A stretch of 64,000 bases of DNA from Proteus columbae (GTDB lineage Bacteria; Pseudomonadota; Gammaproteobacteria; Enterobacterales; Enterobacteriaceae), in contig NZ_CP043925.1 in NCBI RefSeq assembly GCF_009914335.1, forward strand, positions 3,782,001 to 3,846,000. The letters are read 5' to 3'. The notes beneath the pieces were generated by a model. It did no database searches, had not been told where the DNA came from, and saw only the letters and a program-made list of their open reading frames with translations. Positions 1-9,311 of this stretch are shown here, in pieces (position 1 is the stretch's first letter; the number at the start of each line of letters is the position of its first letter). A program made the position numbers and the translations under genes.

Positions 1-70
1 ATGGGTTTGTCATAATCATATTAAGATATATTAGGTCATCAACTAATTGAAAGGAGCAACAGCATATTCA

Positions 71-1051
71 ATGGCCGGGATCCGTGATGTCGCAAAAAAA
101 GCCAATGTCGCAGCAAGCACTGTTTCCAGAGCATTAAATAACAGTGGCTATGTGTCTCAAGCTGCACGAGAAAAAATAAAAAAAGCGGTTGAGGAATTAG
201 ATTATATTCCAGATACTTGGCTAAGAAATTTATATCAACAAAAGAGTGCTGTTGTTGGTGTCATTATTAATAGCCTTGAATACCCTTATTTTGCGACAGT
301 GACACGTTTTATTGAAAATAAACTCGCTGAAAATGGCTATAGCATGATGTTATGTGCAACACAAAATAGCAAAGTACGTGAACGTATATTTTTTGATATG
401 CTTAAACGCGGTCAGATCGACGGTATTATTGCAGAATATCTGTTATTGGATGATAGTGAATATCAGCATATTCAAAGACCGGTGGTAACGCTAGACCGTC
501 ATCTTCGTGATATTCCATTAGTGTGTTCCGATCACCATACTGGTGGTCGATTAGCAGCAGAACACCTTATTCAAAAAGGTTGCCAAAAAATCCTCTATAT
601 TGAAGATAATTCAAGTTATTTATCATCAACCCCTTCATATCAAAGCTGTTTAGCTTTTAAAGAAACGCTCATTCAGGCAGGTATTAAACCTATTCCTTGT
701 AAAGTAAATTGGAAAGAAGAAGAGAAAGACTATTTTCACTCTTTTGCAACAAAAATACTTTCTTTGCATTCAGAGATCGATGCTATTTTTGCTGCTGATA
801 TTCCCGCCATGGCATTATTTAATGAAGCAACAAGACGAAATATTGCCATTCCAGAACAATTAAAAATAGTTGCTTACGATGGTAGTCCTTGGTTAAACCA
901 AACACTGAGCCAATTAACCTGTATTGAGCAACCCTTTGAAAAACTGGCTGAAAAAAGCGTAGAAGTGATTAGTGCATTAATTGAGAATAAAACAATCACA
1001 GATAACATCTCTGTTATTCCAGTGAAGTTTATTCAAGGTGAAAGTAGTTAA
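71..1051 (+). CDS. LacI/GalR-family transcriptional regulator
   Basis: Predicted DNA-binding repressor of a sugar or related catabolic function; the ligand is unknown. The N-terminus (residues 1-45) has the LacI helix-turn-helix and hinge, with the motif VAKKANVAASTVSRAL. The rest is a periplasmic-binding-protein-like effector domain with the usual VGVIINSLEYPYFA entry strand and a late AYDGSPW segment. The protein is 326 aa, normal for the family. I start it at the ATG at 71; a TTG at 47 extends the frame, but an AAGGAG at 51-56 lies inside that extension, and family members begin directly at the helix-turn-helix. No target operon lies next to it on the left because the window begins there; fic on the right is convergent. 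Confident in the family, not in the target. Confidence 0.85.
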   Translation: MAGIRDVAKKANVAASTVSRALNNSGYVSQAAREKIKKAVEELDYIPDTWLRNLYQQKSAVVGVIINSLEYPYFATVTRFIENKLAENGYSMMLCATQNSKVRERIFFDMLKRGQIDGIIAEYLLLDDSEYQHIQRPVVTLDRHLRDIPLVCSDHHTGGRLAAEHLIQKGCQKILYIEDNSSYLSSTPSYQSCLAFKETLIQAGIKPIPCKVNWKEEEKDYFHSFATKILSLHSEIDAIFAADIPAMALFNEATRRNIAIPEQLKIVAYDGSPWLNQTLSQLTCIEQPFEKLAEKSVEVISALIENKTITDNISVIPVKFIQGESS

Positions 1052-1078
1052 AACATATATTATGAAGTCAATTATTCC

Positions 1079-1109
1079 TTTATTGCCTCTAAGTTATCGA
1101 GGCAATAAA
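1079..1109. terminator. Hairpin between convergent lacI-type gene and fic
   Basis: A perfect 11-bp inverted repeat (TTTATTGCCTC / GAGGCAATAAA) with a 9-nt loop sits between the two convergent stop codons. It has no long U tract on either strand, so termination is plausible but not proven. Confidence 0.4.
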
Positions 1110-1114
1110 AAACG

Positions 1115-2191
1115 TTATTGATTCAACTCTTGTAATAATTTGGTATTGAGATACAGTTTTTCACGACCAATACTCATTTCTTCCAATACTCCAATCTCAA
1201 CCAATTGCTTGAGATATATTGATGCAGTTTGCCGTTTAGCTATACCCTGTTGAACAAGATTATCAATTCGACAATATGGCTGCGTAAAAAGGACATGGAT
1301 TAGCTCATGAGTGTATATTTTAGGAAGGTTTTCACGTACATAATCTGTTGTTTCTTCCATTAGTTGACGTATAGATAATATTTTACTTGTTGTCCATTGA
1401 GATGTGTTTTCAATAGCCTCTAACATAAATAATATCCAAGATCCCCAATCACCTTCTTCTGTCACTTTACGTAAAAGCATGTAGTAATCATCACGCTTCT
1501 CCAAAATAAAACGAGATAAATAAAGAATGGGTAATGTAAGTAATCCGCTTTGAATTAAATACAAAATATTAAGTATTCGCCCTGTTCTACCGTTCCCGTC
1601 AGGGAATGGATGAATGCATTCAAACTGATAATGTGCAATAGCCATTTTTACTAATGGGTCTAAATCATCTTCATTGTGTATAAAACGCTCCCAATTTGAC
1701 AGTAAATTACGAATAGATTCTTCACCCTCTGGTGGCGTATACACCACATGATTATTCTGATCACGTAATACGGTACCAGGAGTTTTTCTTATATCAGTTT
1801 GTATTGCGCGTAATTTGGTGCAGATTGCTATCGCCGTGTTGGTACAAAGTGGATAAGTTTCAAGATGAGTATAACCATCATAAAGGGCAGTACGATAACG
1901 AAGTGCTTCTTTAGTTGCAGGATCAGCACCGACTTGGTGATCAATATACTGAAAAAGCTGATCACTGGTTGTTACAATGTTTTCAATACGTGAAGAGTCT
2001 TTTGCTTCCAATATTGGAAGGATATTTATCAATAATTCCTGATCAGGAATTAATTCTCCTGCTGTTTTTAATTCAGCAATTGCTGAGCGCGCATTGATGC
2101 ACGCTTTCAATATTTCACGTGTTTCAATGAGTTCCAGAGCTGGTGGTAATAATGGCAGATCGTTATAGAGTATTTTAGGAGGCCAGCTCAT
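1115..2191 (-). CDS. Fic-family protein AMP-transferase, class II (self-inhibited)
   Basis: Fic proteins transfer AMP (sometimes other nucleotide parts) from ATP to hydroxyl side chains of target proteins. The catalytic motif HPFPDGNGR is complete at residues 194-202, with the catalytic His194. An upstream SSRIEN at residues 66-71 fits the (S/T)xxxE(G/N) inhibitory helix, which places the protein in class II, where one chain carries both inhibitor and catalytic core. The C-terminus (about residues 270-358) looks like a winged helix, as in the Shewanella-type Fic proteins. At 358 aa it is full length. No separate antitoxin gene is adjacent, as expected for class II. The start codon at 2191 lies inside the first copy of a duplicated palindromic element, so expression may be controlled there. 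The target protein is unknown. Confidence 0.88.
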   Translation of the reverse strand: MSWPPKILYNDLPLLPPALELIETREILKACINARSAIAELKTAGELIPDQELLINILPILEAKDSSRIENIVTTSDQLFQYIDHQVGADPATKEALRYRTALYDGYTHLETYPLCTNTAIAICTKLRAIQTDIRKTPGTVLRDQNNHVVYTPPEGEESIRNLLSNWERFIHNEDDLDPLVKMAIAHYQFECIHPFPDGNGRTGRILNILYLIQSGLLTLPILYLSRFILEKRDDYYMLLRKVTEEGDWGSWILFMLEAIENTSQWTTSKILSIRQLMEETTDYVRENLPKIYTHELIHVLFTQPYCRIDNLVQQGIAKRQTASIYLKQLVEIGVLEEMSIGREKLYLNTKLLQELNQ

Positions 2192-2211
2192 ATGTTTATA
2201 AAACTCATTTA

Positions 2212-2240
2212 TATCGACATATAGCTATAATATGTCGATA
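2212..2240. promoter_or_regulatory. Palindromic operator candidate 1, upstream of fic
   Basis: An 11-bp perfect inverted repeat with a 7-bp spacer (TATCGACATAT-N7-ATATGTCGATA), about 20 bp upstream of the fic start. It is probably a binding site for a dimeric regulator, possibly the Fic winged helix itself (inference). Confidence 0.5.
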
Positions 2241-2281
2241 CCATAAACATGTCTCGCTATTATGTTTATAAAAACGCATTT

Positions 2282-2310
2282 TATCGACATATCGCCATAA
2301 TATGTCGATA
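2282..2310. promoter_or_regulatory. Palindromic operator candidate 2, upstream of fic
   Basis: The arms are identical to those of candidate 1 and the spacer has the same length, but the spacer sequence differs. Arms conserved while the spacer drifts suggests that the arms are under selection. Confidence 0.5.
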
Positions 2311-2313
2311 CCA

Positions 2314-2353
2314 TAAAAAAACGCCAAAGAAAGTTACCCTTCTCTAGCGTTTT
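2314..2353 (-). terminator. Rho-independent terminator of the aad-ridA operon
   Basis: Read on the minus strand, a stem of about 10 pairs beginning CGCTAGAGAAG and closing with TTTCTTTGGCG (some G-U pairs) is followed by a run of seven T. It lies about 45 bp past the ridA-like stop codon. Confidence 0.75.
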
Positions 2354-2397
2354 CTTTGATTATGTTTTACTTCAAAATTGAGTAAAAGCTATCGTTC

Positions 2398-2892
2398 TTA
2401 TTTTGCAGGACGAACTGCAATAACTTCAATTTCTACACGCCATGCTGGATTAGCCAGTTTTGCGATTTGGAAAGTTGAACGAGCTGGTAGTTGGTCAGTT
2501 TTAGAAGCATCAAAGTACTTAGAATAACCGTCCATAAAGCCTTTAAAGTCCATCTCACCTTTAGTTTCTTCGCCACCAACTAGGAAGACTTGCATTTTCA
2601 CAACGTCTTTCATATCTAGGCCAAGTTCATTTAAGTGAGTTTTGATTTGTTCTAATACACTGATAGTTTGTTCTTCAGTATTACCATAAGACGCTAATAC
2701 GCCTTCTGGTGCATCTGCTGATTTCTTAGCCGGTACTTTACCGCTTAAGAAAACAAGGTTGTTACCTGCACTTACTTCAACAGACTCAGAAATAGGCATA
2801 CCGTTTAATTTATGGTGTACAACACCTTCCGCATTCGCGCTTGCTACACCAAAAATAAAAGGCAAGGCAACAAGTAAACTTTTATAACGCAT
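2398..2892 (-). CDS. Exported RidA/YjgF/UK114-family imine deaminase
   Basis: RidA proteins hydrolyse reactive 2-imino acids (enamine/imine) to 2-oxo acids. This 164-aa protein differs from cytosolic RidA in carrying an N-terminal signal peptide (about residues 1-21, MRYKSLLVALPFIF then ANA), so it should act in the periplasm. The family arginine is kept in the motif LPARSTF (Arg138), equivalent to Arg105 of E. coli RidA. It lies 45 bp downstream of the L-amino acid deaminase on the same strand, with AAGGAG before the ATG, and is almost certainly co-transcribed. The deaminase product is first an imino acid on the outer face of the inner membrane, so a periplasmic RidA partner makes chemical sense; that link is inference. 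Confidence 0.85.
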   Translation of the reverse strand: MRYKSLLVALPFIFGVASANAEGVVHHKLNGMPISESVEVSAGNNLVFLSGKVPAKKSADAPEGVLASYGNTEEQTISVLEQIKTHLNELGLDMKDVVKMQVFLVGGEETKGEMDFKGFMDGYSKYFDASKTDQLPARSTFQIAKLANPAWRVEIEVIAVRPAK

Positions 2893-2937
2893 GAAAACTC
2901 CTTAACATGTTTAATTTACAGTAAAACAAGGGGTTAT

Positions 2938-4359
2938 TTACTTTTTAAAGCGATCCATACTAAATGGTGTTGGATCAATAACAGGTTTCTTACCTGTAAC
3001 GATATCAGCAGTCACTTCACCAGCTGCAGGGCCTTCGGTCATACCCCATACGGTTGCAGTATTGATAACTAGGCCAGGGTATTCTTTGACTTCAGAAATA
3101 ATAGGTAATTCATCAAATGTTGGACTAACTACTGCGCCCCAACGTTCAACAACTTGTGATTTTTCAAATACTGGGAATTCAGCTTTCATTCTTTGGAATA
3201 CAGCATCCAAGTGCTCAGTATTTTGCGTTGCTGTTGCAACACGATATTGTTCAAACGGTGTTTTTTCATCTAATTTCCAAGATGTTGCCATCTTGAATGA
3301 GTTGAATAAATCTTCACCGATAGAGAATTCTAATGGCAGCTCACCACCACCTAATAGGTGCATGAACTTAGGCCCTAACAAGAAGCTATCTTTCACGATA
3401 GAGCTTGTGAAAATACGAGGTGCGACAGCATAAGTACCATCGGCTTGCTCACGGAAATGGATACCGTTTGGTAAATGCACGTTACCACGAGGTGCACCCG
3501 GAACACCTGATACACGTTGCTGTGATAAGTAAACATTCAGCGTTGGAATATCAATGCCCATGTTACCCATAAATAAACGTGACCAAATACCACCAGCAAG
3601 AACAACGTGAGATGTTCTAATTGCACCTTTTTCTGTTACAACATCAGAAATTTTACCACCAGCAGTTTCGATGCCTCTTACCGCGCAGTTGGTATAGATT
3701 TTTACGCCAATTTGTTTAGCGTAGCGTGCTAATGCAGGCGTACCTGTTTCTGGATCAACAGAACCTGAGTCTTCTTCAAAAGCGGCCACAGTCCATGGTG
3801 TTTGAGCTCCAACAAGGCGGTTTGATAACTCTTCACCTTTAATAATGCGCGTATTTAATGGTGTATCAAATCCAGCCGTTTCTTTTGCTGTTTTGATCCA
3901 CTCTTGCGCTTTATCAAATGCTTTTTCATCTGCAAGGGCTTCTACTCGACCTTGTGTACGATAACTGGTATCAGCACCAATCTTTTCGTTCATTCCACGC
4001 CATAAGATTTTCCCGTAATGGTGTAATGGGAAAATTTCTGGTGATGTTTGATAACTAATAATTTGGCTGTATGCTCGGCCTGATTGTTCACCGCCAATCT
4101 CGCCTTTTTCTAAAATAGTGACACTCATGCCTCGTTCTGCAAGGTTGATAGCAGTCATGATACCTTGGATACCACCACCAATAATCACTGCATCAGACGC
4201 TTTAGGCAGCGCACCCTCTGTACCTTCAACAAATGATGCTCTAGATTTAGCTTCAACGAATTTGCCATCACGGCGAACCATTGGAACTAACGCAGCACCA
4301 CCGGCTAAAACACCCGCAGCACCAACACCTAAAAGCAGCTTTCTCCTTGAAATTTTCAT
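2938..4359 (-). CDS. aad: L-amino acid deaminase, membrane-associated, Tat-exported flavoprotein
   Basis: Oxidises L-amino acids to 2-oxo acids and ammonia, passing electrons to the respiratory chain rather than making peroxide; this is the enzyme behind the phenylalanine-deaminase test of Proteus. The N-terminus has a twin-arginine signal (SRRKLLL, residues 4-10) and a hydrophobic stretch to about residue 27 that in this family stays as a membrane anchor. The FAD dinucleotide site is GGGIQG at residues 61-66. The chain is 473 aa, full length. As I recall the families, the sequence is much closer to the type I enzyme (broad for large aliphatic and aromatic amino acids, as in P. myxofaciens) than to the second Proteus paralogue. 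It is first gene of an operon with the exported RidA-like gene. Confidence 0.93.
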   Translation of the reverse strand: MKISRRKLLLGVGAAGVLAGGAALVPMVRRDGKFVEAKSRASFVEGTEGALPKASDAVIIGGGIQGIMTAINLAERGMSVTILEKGEIGGEQSGRAYSQIISYQTSPEIFPLHHYGKILWRGMNEKIGADTSYRTQGRVEALADEKAFDKAQEWIKTAKETAGFDTPLNTRIIKGEELSNRLVGAQTPWTVAAFEEDSGSVDPETGTPALARYAKQIGVKIYTNCAVRGIETAGGKISDVVTEKGAIRTSHVVLAGGIWSRLFMGNMGIDIPTLNVYLSQQRVSGVPGAPRGNVHLPNGIHFREQADGTYAVAPRIFTSSIVKDSFLLGPKFMHLLGGGELPLEFSIGEDLFNSFKMATSWKLDEKTPFEQYRVATATQNTEHLDAVFQRMKAEFPVFEKSQVVERWGAVVSPTFDELPIISEVKEYPGLVINTATVWGMTEGPAAGEVTADIVTGKKPVIDPTPFSMDRFKK

Positions 4360-4903
4360 CTTCTACCTCAGTAATGGATTTACTATTTATATTTATAATG
4401 TTGTTCATTTATTTCTTTAAAACTGAATAATACCATAGTTCATTATATTGTTAATAATTATAATTATTTGTTAATCATTTCTTAAGATAACAATATCCAT
4501 AGATACAACATGGTTACTTTAACCATTTTTTTCATAGAAATTCATCATTTAATGAGCTAGCGATGAAATCCTTGCGTTTATTATCAATTGATAAATAAGA
4601 AGATATTAAGAATGGAATAAATTTTTAATAGAAAAAGAAATTGTTTAAATAATTAACATTTTGATACAAATGACAAGGAGGGGCTGTAAAGCATTGTTTA
4701 CAAAACAAGCAAAATCTATCGCACAATTGCATAAAATAAAAAGATGATCTGACTATCTAATAGCCTTATTTTTACAAAATAAGTAATTTTACCTAGTAAC
4801 TGGTTTATGGGTCAGTAAGTAGACGAATATACTTTTTGGAAAATACGTAGAAAAGAGGATATTCGAGTTCGAAATAAAACTGGGGTAAGTACAAATTCTC
4901 AAT
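4360..4903. other. AT-rich leader region of the aad operon
   Basis: About 540 bp without a convincing gene, very AT-rich near the aad start. It must hold the aad promoter. An imperfect palindrome TTGTTTACAAAACAA lies at 4694-4708. I see no other assignable element. Confidence 0.5.
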
Positions 4904-4936
4904 AAAAAAAGCCAGAGGGTTAACTCTAGCTTTTTA
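4904..4936 (-). terminator. Rho-independent terminator after gor
   Basis: On the minus strand AAAGCTAGAG and CTCTGGCTTT pair around a short loop and are followed by a T run. It lies about 45 bp past the gor stop codon. Confidence 0.8.
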
Positions 4937-4979
4937 CATAATAATAAAAATAAGCTTAAGCGATATAAATGAAAATAGC

Positions 4980-6335
4980 TTATCTCATCGTAACAAATTC
5001 TTCTGCTGCAGTTGGGTGGATTGCCACAGTATCATCAAAGTCTTTTTTCGTTGCGCCCATTTTCAGAGCCACAGCAAAACCTTGTAGCATTTCATCCATA
5101 CCAAACCCAATACCATGAATACCAACAATTTTTTCGTCTGCACCAACACAAACCAACTTCATACGACATGGTTGACGATGACGAGTCACAGCACTATACA
5201 TTGCTGTGAAAGACGATTTGTACACTTTGACTTGATCAGCACCGTACTGCTCAACCGCTTGAGGCTCTGTTAAACCAACAGTACCAATAGCTGGATGACT
5301 AAATACCACTGTTGGGATATTTGAATAGTCTAAGTGTTCGTTAGGTTTGTTGTTAAATAAACGCTCTGACAAACGACGCCCTGCGGCAACAGCAACCGGT
5401 GTTAATTCAACTGCACCTGTATTATCGCCAACAGCATAAATTCCTTTTACATTGGTATTTTGGAATTTATCGACTTTGATATAGCCTTTTTCATTTAACT
5501 CGACACCCGTTACCGCCAGATTCAGGTTATCCGTTGCTGGCTCACGACCAATTGCCCAGATTAATGTATCAACTGTCTGCTCTGTGCCGTTTTCCAGTTG
5601 TAGCGTTAAACTTCCGTCTGCATTCTTAATCACGGCTTTAGGAATAGCGTGTGTATGTAACTTAGGCCCTTCGGTTTCCATCACTTCTAACAGTGTTTCA
5701 ACGATTAATGGATCAAAATTACGCAGTGGCGCATGTTTACGCACAAATAGGTGCGTTTCACTACCTAAAGCATTTAACACACCGGCAAGTTCAACAGCGA
5801 TATAACCTGCGCCAACAACAGCAACACGTTTTGGTAAAGCTTTTAATTCAAAGAAGCCATCAGAATTAATACCATACTCAGCACCTGGAATATTAGGTTG
5901 AACAGGACGACCGCCTGTTGCAATCAGAATATTATCAGCCGTGATCTTTTCGCCATTAACTTCAATCGTATTGGCATCAACAAAACGAGCAAACCCTTGG
6001 ATAACATCAACTTTGTTATTACCTAAGACACGGTCATAAGATTGATGAATACGGTCAATATAAGCAGAACGACTACTAATTAGTGTATCCCAATCAAAAC
6101 GGTTCACTGTGGTATCAAAACCATAATCAGGGCCGTATTGATGAATAGCTTCAGCAATTTGTGCTGCATGCCACATCACTTTTTTAGGTACACAACCCAC
6201 GTTAACACAAGTGCCACCTAACGCTTTCGCTTCAATTAATGCACATTTTTGGCCATACATTGCCGCTCTATTAATTGATGCAATACCGCCACTACCGCCA
6301 CCGATGGCGATGTAATCGTAATGTTTGCTCGTCAT
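4980..6335 (-). CDS. gor: Glutathione-disulfide reductase
   Basis: NADPH-dependent flavoenzyme that reduces glutathione disulfide in the cytoplasm. The FAD-binding GGGSGG is at residues 12-17. The redox-active disulfide is [13 protein letters not shown] (Cys43, Cys48). A second dinucleotide site, [12 protein letters not shown], binds NADPH. The C-terminal HPTAAEE provides the general-base His440. At 451 aa it matches the family length. It follows rlmJ on the same strand with a 144-bp gap, the same pairing as in E. coli. Confidence 0.96.
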   Translation of the reverse strand: MTSKHYDYIAIGGGSGGIASINRAAMYGQKCALIEAKALGGTCVNVGCVPKKVMWHAAQIAEAIHQYGPDYGFDTTVNRFDWDTLISSRSAYIDRIHQSYDRVLGNNKVDVIQGFARFVDANTIEVNGEKITADNILIATGGRPVQPNIPGAEYGINSDGFFELKALPKRVAVVGAGYIAVELAGVLNALGSETHLFVRKHAPLRNFDPLIVETLLEVMETEGPKLHTHAIPKAVIKNADGSLTLQLENGTEQTVDTLIWAIGREPATDNLNLAVTGVELNEKGYIKVDKFQNTNVKGIYAVGDNTGAVELTPVAVAAGRRLSERLFNNKPNEHLDYSNIPTVVFSHPAIGTVGLTEPQAVEQYGADQVKVYKSSFTAMYSAVTRHRQPCRMKLVCVGADEKIVGIHGIGFGMDEMLQGFAVALKMGATKKDFDDTVAIHPTAAEEFVTMR

Positions 6336-6479
6336 TTCTCTGATCCATTTATCTGTAGAAAAATAGGTAACTCACAGGCTAAGTCTGTCATATCATGATG
6401 TCTATTATGACAAAATTTAAAACATAGCACGTCAGATTTTAGCTTTTACAGTAATAGGCAAAAACAATAATAAAGATGC

Positions 6480-7322
6480 TTATTCTGGTACAACCCACTC
6501 AACTAATGTATGTCCAATACCCTCAGGAACTAAGGTTTTATGTAACCAAGGGAGTATTGATTTCATTTGTGATTCTAATTTCCAAGGCGGATTAATCACA
6601 ATCATGCCTGATGCAGTCATCCCTAGTTGATCACTATCGGGTTTTACTGCTAATTCAATTTGTAAAATCTTACGGATCCCTGTTGCTTCAAGCTCTTTTA
6701 ACATGCGTTTGATTTGCTGACGGTGAACAACAGGATACCAAATCGCATAAGTTCCTGTCGCAAAGCGCTTATGGCCTTCAACAACACCTTTAACAACAGC
6801 AGAATAGTCTTGTTTGAGTTCATAAGGTGGATCAATTAATGCGAATCCACGACGACTTGGCGGAGGTAACTTAGATTTTAATTGGCCAAAACCATCTTCA
6901 CGAGAAACTCTAACTCGCTCGTCACGAGAGAATTCGGTACGTAATAAAGGAAAATCCGTTGGATGTAATTCTGTTAGCGCTAAGGAATCTTGTTCTCTTA
7001 GTAATTTGCTCGCTAATAGAGGTGATCCCGGATAATAACGCAGTTCCCCACTTGCGTTTAATTCTCCAACCGCTTCAAGGTAAGGCAAAATAAGCTCAGG
7101 CACTTCTTCTTGCTGCCATAAGCGTGCGATCCCTTCTAAATATTCGCCAGTGCGAGTCGCATGAGCATTGGTTAATTGATAACGTCCAGCGCCAGCATGA
7201 GTATCAAGATAAAGAAAAGGTTTCTCTTTCTCTTTTAAAGACTCAATGATGAGTGTTTGAACAATATGTTTTAAAACATCGGCGTGGTTGCCAGCATGGA
7301 AACTATGGCGATAGCTCAGCAT
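6480..7322 (-). CDS. rlmJ: 23S rRNA (adenine-2030-N6)-methyltransferase
   Basis: SAM-dependent enzyme that methylates A2030 of 23S rRNA. The N-terminus, MLSYRHSFHAGNHADVLKH, is the family signature. The catalytic DPPY motif of N6-adenine methyltransferases is at residues 164-167, and the SAM-binding loop DTHAGAGRY is at 40-48. It is 280 aa, full length. It is upstream of gor, as in E. coli. Confidence 0.95.
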   Translation of the reverse strand: MLSYRHSFHAGNHADVLKHIVQTLIIESLKEKEKPFLYLDTHAGAGRYQLTNAHATRTGEYLEGIARLWQQEEVPELILPYLEAVGELNASGELRYYPGSPLLASKLLREQDSLALTELHPTDFPLLRTEFSRDERVRVSREDGFGQLKSKLPPPSRRGFALIDPPYELKQDYSAVVKGVVEGHKRFATGTYAIWYPVVHRQQIKRMLKELEATGIRKILQIELAVKPDSDQLGMTASGMIVINPPWKLESQMKSILPWLHKTLVPEGIGHTLVEWVVPE

Positions 7323-7502
7323 TCTTTATCTTCCGTTAGAAATAAGTATAGCTTAGTAATTAATTTACTCAGAAATAGTGATTAAACTCAGTGTATCAGA
7401 AAAAGCCGAACTTCTTCATTGAAAGCGAAAGAAACGTTGTGTCTTAGTATTCAGCCGTTATGATAAGCCCATATTTCACTTAAGTTTAAATAGGATAGAA
7501 AG

Positions 7503-7892
7503 ATGAAAAAATTACTTTTTACTGCCATAACCTTAAGCTTACTCGCAAGTAATGCTTATGCCGATAAATCAACCAATGGTTGTGAAATAAAAAAACAGAA
7601 TATCCAAAAGCAGATGGAATATGCAAAAGCACATGGTAATCAATATCGCATCCAAGGCTTGGAGCGAGCATTACAAAATGTTGAACGCTATTGCACACCT
7701 GAAAAAGTGGTTGAAAACACACGCCTTGAATTACGTGAAAAACAACTTGACGTTAAAGAGCGTGAGCTTGAATTAAAAGAAGCACAACTTAAAGGTGATG
7801 CAGATAAAATTGCTAAACAAGAAAGAAAACTAGCTGAAGAAAAAGCTGATTTAAAAGCAATTGAAGAAGAATTAAATCTACTGACAAAGTAG
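7503..7892 (+). CDS. yqjC: DUF1090-family exported protein (YqjC-like)
   Basis: A small (129 aa) periplasmic protein of unknown function. It has a cleavable signal peptide (residues 1-20, ending NAYA), a two-cysteine domain (GCEIKKQNI and ERYC), then a charged coiled-coil tail from about residue 75 to the end. The GDADKIAKQERKLAEEKAD segment is almost identical to E. coli YqjC. In E. coli it belongs to the yqjCDEK cluster; here it stands alone, with its own ribosome-binding site (AGGA) and no neighbours from that cluster. Confidence 0.85.
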   Translation: MKKLLFTAITLSLLASNAYADKSTNGCEIKKQNIQKQMEYAKAHGNQYRIQGLERALQNVERYCTPEKVVENTRLELREKQLDVKERELELKEAQLKGDADKIAKQERKLAEEKADLKAIEEELNLLTK

Positions 7893-8222
7893 TTATCATC
7901 AATAATTAATGCCTACTCCTTATTTGACTGTGAAATACAGAATAAAACAATAAGTGAGTAGCCATTCTCTTATTAAACTAAACTTAATTTCAGAATTGCT
8001 GTATTGGTTTTTTATCCTTTATTAAGTACAAGATTATCTACACCTTTTAATAGAGCATCATCTACACTTAAGCCAGAACAAACAAATACATCTCCTAAAT
8101 CAGCGGCTAATTACAATAAGCATAAGGTGTGTAATAGAAATTAAGCTATGATATTTTTGAGTGAAAACTATAGTAGTAACATTAATTTATTGAAAATGGA
8201 CTGATCTAATTAAAGAGGATAT
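7893..8222. other. Intergenic region yqjC-yhjD with hairpin and possible coding remnant
   Basis: A long imperfect hairpin (GCCTACTC...GAGTAGCC, about 7911-7964) lies just after yqjC and may end its transcript, without a T tract. Between 8012 and 8110 the minus strand has a 32-codon open stretch, protein-like in composition (ends GLSVDDALLKGVDNL then NKG) but with no start codon; see findings. The yhjD promoter must lie near 8130-8200. Confidence 0.4.
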
Positions 8223-9242
8223 ATGTCAGAAGAGCAGCAACAAAAAACAGTAAGTGAAAAAACTCAACTGACTCAGCCACTAAAAAAAGGGCTGGAAAAA
8301 GGGCTTCATGGTGGAAAAAAAGCCATTGGGATTGGGATAAAAATCAGTAACTTCGTCACCAATATCCCTTTTATTGCACACCTTATTCGTGCAGCAGAAC
8401 GTTTCACTGACAGAATGGGAAATCAGTTCGGCGCAGCTATTACTTACTTTTCATTTTTATCATTAATCCCAGTATTAATGCTTTCTTTTGCCTGTGCGGG
8501 TTTTGTTTTGGCCTCAAATCCAGATTTACTCGCTAAATTAATTACAGGTGTCGCAAATAGCATTGACGATCCAACGCTTGCATCCACAGTTCAACAAAGT
8601 ATTGATACCGCAGTTCGCCAGCGTACAACCGTTGGTTTAACTGGTTTAGCAATTGCACTTTATTCTGGTGTTAATTGGGTGGGTAATTTACGCCAAGCCA
8701 TTTTGGCTCAATCACGCCCCGTTTGGGAAAGAAATAAAGAAGAGCAAGAGAAAATCTATTTCCGCTACTTTCGCGACTTTTTAGCGCTAATTGGCTTACT
8801 TTTTGCGTTAATTGTCACTATTACGCTAACTTCTGTGGCAGGTTCAGCCCAAAGAATGATTGTTCACACATTGGGGTTAGACGGTATTGAATGGCTAACA
8901 CCAGCATGGACAACAATTGGCTTAACTATTTCCATTACTGCAAACTATTTACTCTTTTTATGGATATTGTGGATCTTACCTCGCCATCAACCAAAACGAA
9001 TTTCGCTTATTAAAGGTACACTTATCGCTGCCATTGGTTTTGAAATATTGAAATCTGTTATGACATGGATGCTACCAAAAATTGCAAGCTCGCCTTCAGG
9101 TGCCGCATTTGGTTCAGTGATAGGTTTAATGGCTTTCTTCTACTTTTTTGCCCGATTAACACTCTTTTGTGCCGCGTGGATCGCCACTGATGGCCCGAAT
9201 ATGCGCAAAGAACAGTTGTCTGAAACGCAATCAACATCTTAA
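8223..9242 (+). CDS. yhjD: Inner-membrane protein YhjD (YihY/BrkB family)
   Basis: A 339-aa polytopic inner-membrane protein, with a soluble N-terminus of about 60 residues and about six transmembrane segments. Conserved stretches shared with E. coli YhjD include RLGNQFGAAITYFSFLS-like sequence near residue 65, QQRTTVGLTGLAIALYSG, and the C-terminal SGAAFGSVIGLMAFFYFFAR. In E. coli YhjD is a proposed transporter linked to tolerance of Kdo-depleted lipopolysaccharide; the transported species is unproved. AAGAGG precedes the start. Confidence 0.92.
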   Translation: MSEEQQQKTVSEKTQLTQPLKKGLEKGLHGGKKAIGIGIKISNFVTNIPFIAHLIRAAERFTDRMGNQFGAAITYFSFLSLIPVLMLSFACAGFVLASNPDLLAKLITGVANSIDDPTLASTVQQSIDTAVRQRTTVGLTGLAIALYSGVNWVGNLRQAILAQSRPVWERNKEEQEKIYFRYFRDFLALIGLLFALIVTITLTSVAGSAQRMIVHTLGLDGIEWLTPAWTTIGLTISITANYLLFLWILWILPRHQPKRISLIKGTLIAAIGFEILKSVMTWMLPKIASSPSGAAFGSVIGLMAFFYFFARLTLFCAAWIATDGPNMRKEQLSETQSTS

Positions 9243-9311
9243 CTTTATGATAAAACTATATGGTTAATTCCCTGCATTAACCGCCTATAAATAACGTAAT
9301 AAGGAAAAACA

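Larger units (their letters stand above)
2189..2322. repeat. Two tandem copies of a 70-bp nested palindrome upstream of fic
   Basis: Corresponding bases recur exactly 70 bp apart. Each copy has an inner inverted repeat, TATCGACATAT ... ATATGTCGATA. Copy 1 also has an outer pair, ATGTTTAT (2192-2199) and ATAAACAT (2243-2250); copy 2 keeps the left outer arm (2262-2269) and has lost most of the right one. The element runs from the fic start codon to the ridA terminator. Confidence 0.85.

Noticed and set aside
47..70. TTG start extending the LacI-type regulator
   Set aside because: The AAGGAG lies inside the extension, and the helix-turn-helix begins directly at the ATG at 71.
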